Assembly (NCBI GenBank): GCA_900313435.1
Contig: OMRF01000017.1
Span: forward strand, 1 to 8,444
DNA length: 8,444 nucleotides
From: an uncultured Lachnospiraceae bacterium
GTDB taxonomy: Bacteria > Bacillota > Clostridia > Lachnospirales > Lachnospiraceae
Direction: 5' to 3'
Part shown: positions 5,983 to 8,444 of the stretch, in pieces
Position numbering within the stretch: position 1 is the stretch's first letter
Layout: each line of letters opens with the position of its first letter
Translations under genes and position numbers: made by a program
The notes under the pieces: model-generated
The model's input: the letters and a program-made list of their open reading frames with translations, nothing else
Database searches by the model: none
Told to the model about the DNA's origin: nothing

Positions 5983-6513
5983 TTGCCTACATGGAAATCA
6001 AGAGGACTGAGGGGCTCCGGCCTTGAGGACATGATAAATCTGACAAATAATGTCTACAGGGAAAAAGCCCTTGCTCTCATACAAAAGATCCCGACTCCCA
6101 TTACTCCGATCACAATAGACAAGGAAACCCGCCACATAACTCTTGCCTATTTTGACCAGAAGTCTACAGTTGATTACATTGGAGCGGTGCAGGGGATACC
6201 CGTGTGCTTTGACGCTAAGGAGTGTAAGGCAAAAAGGTTTCCCCTCGCAAACATACATGAGCATCAGATCAGGTTTATGAAGGAATTTGAACAGCAGGAT
6301 GGCATAGCCTTTTTTCTCATATATTTCAAAGATGAAGACAGGTATTATTATCTGAGACTGAAAGAGGCACTTCTTTTCTGGGAGAGGAAAGAAAGCAAAG
6401 GCCCAAAGAGTTTTGATGTTTCCGAGCTCACGCCTGATTATTTTTTTAAGGCAAAAAACGAGACCTTTATTCCTTATCTTGAAATGGTAAAAAAGGATAT
6501 CCTTGAGCGATGA
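5983..6513 (+). CDS. recU: Holliday junction resolvase RecU, short N-terminus
   Basis: RecU cleaves four-way DNA junctions in recombination and chromosome segregation, taking the place of RuvC in Firmicutes. Family features run along the whole protein: G-x-G-LEDMINLTNNVY (11-25, with E15), KIPTPITP (35-42), an acidic STVDY motif (D64), CFDAKE (D77 and K79, the D/E-x-K part of the nuclease site), FPLANIHEHQ (86-95), DGIAFFLIYF (106-115), and a C-terminal LLFWERKE segment. At 176 residues it is about 30 shorter than B. subtilis RecU, and the missing part is the N-terminal extension. Translation starts at TTG, six bases after the RluA-family stop and in the same frame. Position 77 is Asp where I recall Glu in B. 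subtilis; both fit a PD-(D/E)xK nuclease. RecU is often beside a penicillin-binding protein gene, which is not seen here. Confidence 0.87.
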   Translation: MPTWKSRGLRGSGLEDMINLTNNVYREKALALIQKIPTPITPITIDKETRHITLAYFDQKSTVDYIGAVQGIPVCFDAKECKAKRFPLANIHEHQIRFMKEFEQQDGIAFFLIYFKDEDRYYYLRLKEALLFWERKESKGPKSFDVSELTPDYFFKAKNETFIPYLEMVKKDILER

Positions 6514-6521
6514 TAAGGTGC

Positions 6522-6551
6522 TTGACAGAACAGAGAAATATCCGATATAAT
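6522..6551 (+). promoter_or_regulatory. Sigma-A type promoter of the his operon
   Basis: A perfect -35 box TTGACA (6522-6527) and a perfect -10 box TATAAT (6546-6551) are separated by 18 bases, one more than the optimum. Transcription should begin near 6557-6560, giving an untranslated leader of about 50 bases before hisZ. It is the only convincing promoter in the window and lies in the 94-base gap after recU. No terminator is visible after recU, so readthrough from upstream may add to its output. Confidence 0.88.
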
Positions 6552-6553
6552 TC

Positions 6554-6574
6554 AGCGTGCTATCACGCTATCAC
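6554..6574 (+). promoter_or_regulatory. Palindrome and tandem repeat over the predicted his transcription start (candidate operator)
   Basis: AGCGTG (6554-6559) and CACGCT (6564-6569) form a perfect 6-base inverted repeat with a 4-base centre. The same bases overlap a perfect tandem repeat of GCTATCAC (6559-6566 and 6567-6574). The palindrome starts two bases after the -10 box, so a protein bound here would block transcription. The RNA could instead form a short 5' hairpin. A histidine-responsive repressor is a reasonable guess, because TrpR-like regulators (HisR/YerC) are reported for Firmicute his genes. I cannot confirm that this sequence matches their site. Confidence 0.45.
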
Positions 6575-6593
6575 ATTACTGCACTAAAGTGGC

Positions 6594-6599
6594 GAGGAG
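6594..6599 (+). promoter_or_regulatory. Ribosome binding site fixing the hisZ start
   Basis: GAGGAG lies eight bases before ATG at 6608. The frame is open back to a GTG at 6557, but that codon coincides with the predicted transcription start and the extra 17 residues do not look like HisZ. Confidence 0.88.
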
Positions 6600-6607
6600 T
6601 TTTTTTT

Positions 6608-7723
6608 ATGAATAAGGTAATACATACACCCGAGGGTGTCAGGGATATCTACGGAGATGAATTCGACGAGAGGACAGAGCTTAAAAGAAGGCTGTCTGAA
6701 GCGATAGAATCCTTTGGTTATAAGGGGGTTGAGACTCCTTCGATCGAATTTTTCGATGTCTTTTCGAAAGAGATAGGTACCACTCCTTCAAAAAACCTTT
6801 ACAGGTTTTTTGACAGGGAGGGGAATACCTTAAGCCTCAGACCTGATTTTACGCCCGGAGTATGCAGGATGGCATCATCCCATTTTTCCGCTGATGAAGG
6901 GCCTCTTCGTCTAATGTATTCGGGTAATGTTTTCGTAAATTATCTGTCATATAAGGGGAGACTCAATGAGTCGAACGAGATAGGCGCGGAGCTACTTTTC
7001 GACGACTCCATAGACGCTGATTGTGAGGTTATAGCGGCATGCTGCGAGGCACTTTCCATGACGGGGCTCTCGGATTTTACCATAGCGCTCGGGCATTCGG
7101 ATATCCTTCGGGGGCTGATCGAGTACGGAGGGCTTAATGAGGAATGTGATACGGTAAAGAACTATATCACAAACCACAATACTTACGGTCTGTTGGAATT
7201 TCTGGAAGAAAAGGGAACGGATAGTTCAATAATCGGGCTTTTCAGTCTTATCCTGAATGATGACGGAAATCTTTCTCCCGATTCCAGACTGTTTGAACTT
7301 TCAAAGTCTTACCCGCTGATATCCGGTGGCCTTAAGAGACTGTCTGAAATATATGAGCTTTTAAAGTTATACGGAGTATCAGCCCACGTTTCTCCTGATC
7401 CGGGGCTGATCTCAAAATTCGGTTATTACACCGGGATCATCTTTACCGGATTTGCGTTCGGTACCGGGGAACCGGTAGCTGCCGGAGGAAGGTATGACGA
7501 TCTCTTAAAGAGTTTCTCTTCCAAAGGACCGGCGGTAGGCTTTGCTTTATTTACAGATGAGGTTTACACCGCGCTTAAAGCAAAGAAGATAAGCCTTGCG
7601 AGGGGAAGGGTTGAAAAGGTCATTTCATATTCAGAGGAAGAAAAGGCTTTGGCCATAAAGGAAGCTATGGAGCTTCGGAGAGCGGGGACCATTGTTACCC
7701 TGAAAAGAAAAGGGGAGGCGTGA
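6608..7723 (+). CDS. hisZ: ATP phosphoribosyltransferase regulatory subunit HisZ
   Basis: HisZ is a histidyl-tRNA synthetase paralogue that does not charge tRNA. It binds short-form HisG to make the active ATP phosphoribosyltransferase and mediates histidine feedback. The 371 residues contain the class II synthetase-like core: TPEGVRDIYGDE near the start, LRPDFTP (77-83), PLRLMYSGNVFV (99-110), NEIGAELL (123-130), FGYYTGIIF (271-279) and AAGGRYDDL (291-299). The motif 2 arginine that follows VF in true HisRS is absent, and only the first part of an anticodon-binding fold remains (about 325-371). Both points, with hisG immediately downstream, identify it as HisZ rather than HisS. The stop overlaps the hisG start (TGATG at 7721-7725). 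Confidence 0.93.
   Translation: MNKVIHTPEGVRDIYGDEFDERTELKRRLSEAIESFGYKGVETPSIEFFDVFSKEIGTTPSKNLYRFFDREGNTLSLRPDFTPGVCRMASSHFSADEGPLRLMYSGNVFVNYLSYKGRLNESNEIGAELLFDDSIDADCEVIAACCEALSMTGLSDFTIALGHSDILRGLIEYGGLNEECDTVKNYITNHNTYGLLEFLEEKGTDSSIIGLFSLILNDDGNLSPDSRLFELSKSYPLISGGLKRLSEIYELLKLYGVSAHVSPDPGLISKFGYYTGIIFTGFAFGTGEPVAAGGRYDDLLKSFSSKGPAVGFALFTDEVYTALKAKKISLARGRVEKVISYSEEEKALAIKEAMELRRAGTIVTLKRKGEA
7711..7718 (+). promoter_or_regulatory. Ribosome binding site of hisG
   Basis: AGGGGAGG lies in the last codons of hisZ, four bases before ATG at 7723. Other in-frame candidates are GTG at 7720, too close, and ATG at 7738, 19 bases away. The ATG at 7723 gives the best spacing, although GTG 7720 cannot be excluded. 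Confidence 0.7.
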
Positions 7724-8370
7724 TGGAAAACGACAACATGATTACCGTAGCACTCGGAAAGGGAAGGCTTGCGAAAAAAGCAATGGAATGCTTTGAAAGG
7801 ATAGGCATATCCTGTCCCGAGATGAATGAGCCGGATACAAGAAAGCTCATATTTGAAAATAATGAAAAGGGCTATCGCTTCTTCCTTGCTAAGAGTCCCG
7901 ATGTTCCCACCTATGTGGAATATGGAGCCGCGGATGTTGGGATAGTTGGCGAGGATACAATACTTGAGGAAGCAAGGACTGTTCATGAGGTGCTGGATCT
8001 TCATTTCGGCAAATGCAGGATGTGCATAGCAGGTCCAAAGAGCGCAAAGGATCTCTTTCTCGGGAACTCAATGATCAAGGTTGCTACAAAGTATCCGAGG
8101 ATCGCAAAGGATTATTTTTACAACAAAAAGAACAGGACTGTTGAGATCATCAAGTTGAACGGCTCTGTGGAACTCGCACCCATAGTGGGACTTTCGGATC
8201 TCATATGTGATATAGTCGAGACAGGAACCACTCTTTTCGAAAACGGCCTGGAGATCTATGACACCGTCTGCCCGCTTTCTGCCAGAATGATAGTAAACCA
8301 GGTCTCCATGAAGATGAAGCGGGAGAGGATAGAGGCGCTTATAAAGGCTTGGAAGGAACTTGAAGAATAG
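7723..8370 (+). CDS. hisG: ATP phosphoribosyltransferase catalytic subunit HisG, short form
   Basis: HisG condenses ATP with phosphoribosyl pyrophosphate, the first committed step of histidine synthesis. At 215 residues it is the short form, which lacks the C-terminal regulatory domain and needs HisZ. Visible motifs are ITVALGKGR (7-15), the VPTYVEYGAADVGIVGED region (61-78), KLNGSVELAP (144-153) and GLSDLICDIVETGTTL (156-171), where D163 to T170 form the PRPP-binding loop. A nearby ATG at 7738 would give a protein starting MITVALGKGR and is possible on homology alone, but it has no ribosome binding site at a suitable distance. The gene overlaps hisZ by one base and is followed after 10 bases by hisD. 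Confidence 0.95.
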   Translation: MENDNMITVALGKGRLAKKAMECFERIGISCPEMNEPDTRKLIFENNEKGYRFFLAKSPDVPTYVEYGAADVGIVGEDTILEEARTVHEVLDLHFGKCRMCIAGPKSAKDLFLGNSMIKVATKYPRIAKDYFYNKKNRTVEIIKLNGSVELAPIVGLSDLICDIVETGTTLFENGLEIYDTVCPLSARMIVNQVSMKMKRERIEALIKAWKELEE

Positions 8371-8380
8371 GGGACGAAAT

Positions 8381-8444
8381 ATGAAAAAGCTGGTTGTCGA
8401 TGAAAAAACCATAAAGGAGGTTTTAAGCGAACTCCTTTCAAGAA
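8381..8444 (+). CDS. hisD: Probable histidinol dehydrogenase, N-terminal fragment (runs off window)
   Basis: Only 21 codons are present, beginning MKKLVVDEKTIKEVLSELLS. AGGGGA (8369-8374), overlapping the hisG stop, lies six bases before the ATG, a good ribosome binding site. The short N-terminal strand followed by a helix ending in an arginine resembles HisD proteins of Clostridia. hisZ-hisG-hisD is also a common operon order. HisD oxidises histidinol to histidine in two NAD-dependent steps. No catalytic residue lies inside the window, so the name relies mainly on position. Confidence 0.62.
   Translation, partial: MKKLVVDEKTIKEVLSELLSR

Noticed and set aside
6493..6521. Possible terminator after recU (AAGGATATCCTT palindrome and nearby AAGG)
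   Set aside because: The 12-base palindrome lies within recU and has no loop. No T-run follows, so it is not an intrinsic terminator.
6557..6607. GTG start giving a HisZ with 17 extra residues
   Set aside because: The codon coincides with the predicted transcription start, so there would be no leader. ATG 6608 has GAGGAG eight bases upstream and begins where HisZ proteins begin.
6552..6607. T-box riboswitch or histidine leader peptide ahead of hisZ
   Set aside because: The leader is only about 50 bases, far too short for a T-box. The one frame with two His codons (TATCAC...CACTAA) has no start codon, and there is no terminator/antiterminator pair.
1..8444. Mobile element, CRISPR array, toxin-antitoxin, defence or biosynthetic novelty
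   Set aside because: No repeats in array form, no transposase or integrase, no terminal inverted repeats and no unexplained gene cluster. Nearly all bases belong to recognised housekeeping genes on one strand.

Overview
The window is an ordinary-looking, densely packed, all plus-strand stretch of a low-to-medium GC Firmicute chromosome. It most resembles Clostridia, probably Lachnospiraceae. This rests on gene order (gmk-rpoZ-rimO-pgsA-cinA, then rsmD-coaD-coiled-coil gene), strong AGGAG-type ribosome binding sites, a RecU-type rather than RuvC-type Holliday junction resolvase, and short-form HisG paired with HisZ. Taxonomy is inferred from recalled family and synteny patterns, not from a search.

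Region 1 (1-4921) looks like one housekeeping transcription unit. It holds the 3' end of gmk (guanylate kinase), rpoZ (RNA polymerase omega with a long acidic tail), rimO (ribosomal protein S12 methylthiotransferase), pgsA (phosphatidylglycerophosphate synthase), a stand-alone CinA C-terminal/PncC-like NMN amidase, rsmD (16S rRNA guanine N2-methyltransferase), coaD (phosphopantetheine adenylyltransferase), and a coiled-coil protein of unknown function. The first three full-gene junctions are 4-base ATGA overlaps, and later gaps are only a few to about 25 bases. A strong intrinsic terminator at 4952-4991 closes the unit.

Region 2 (5020-6513) holds an RluA-family pseudouridine synthase and, six bases from its stop, a recU homologue that starts at TTG and lacks the usual N-terminal extension. 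I found no convincing promoter for this pair. It may depend on terminator readthrough or on a promoter I cannot see.

Region 3 (6514-8444) is the start of a histidine biosynthesis operon. A near-perfect sigma-A promoter (TTGACA, 18-base spacer, TATAAT) lies in the 94-base gap, with a palindrome/tandem repeat over the predicted transcription start. It is followed by hisZ, hisG (overlapping) and the first 64 bases of a probable hisD. HisZ and short HisG form the hetero-oligomeric ATP phosphoribosyltransferase that makes the first committed step, and HisD makes the last two.

I see no mobile element, CRISPR array, tRNA, rRNA or defence system, and no gene-free stretch longer than 98 bases. The items most worth a second look are the acidic tail on omega, the coiled-coil protein with a disordered linker and a short C-terminal tag, the candidate operator in front of hisZ, and the shortened RecU.
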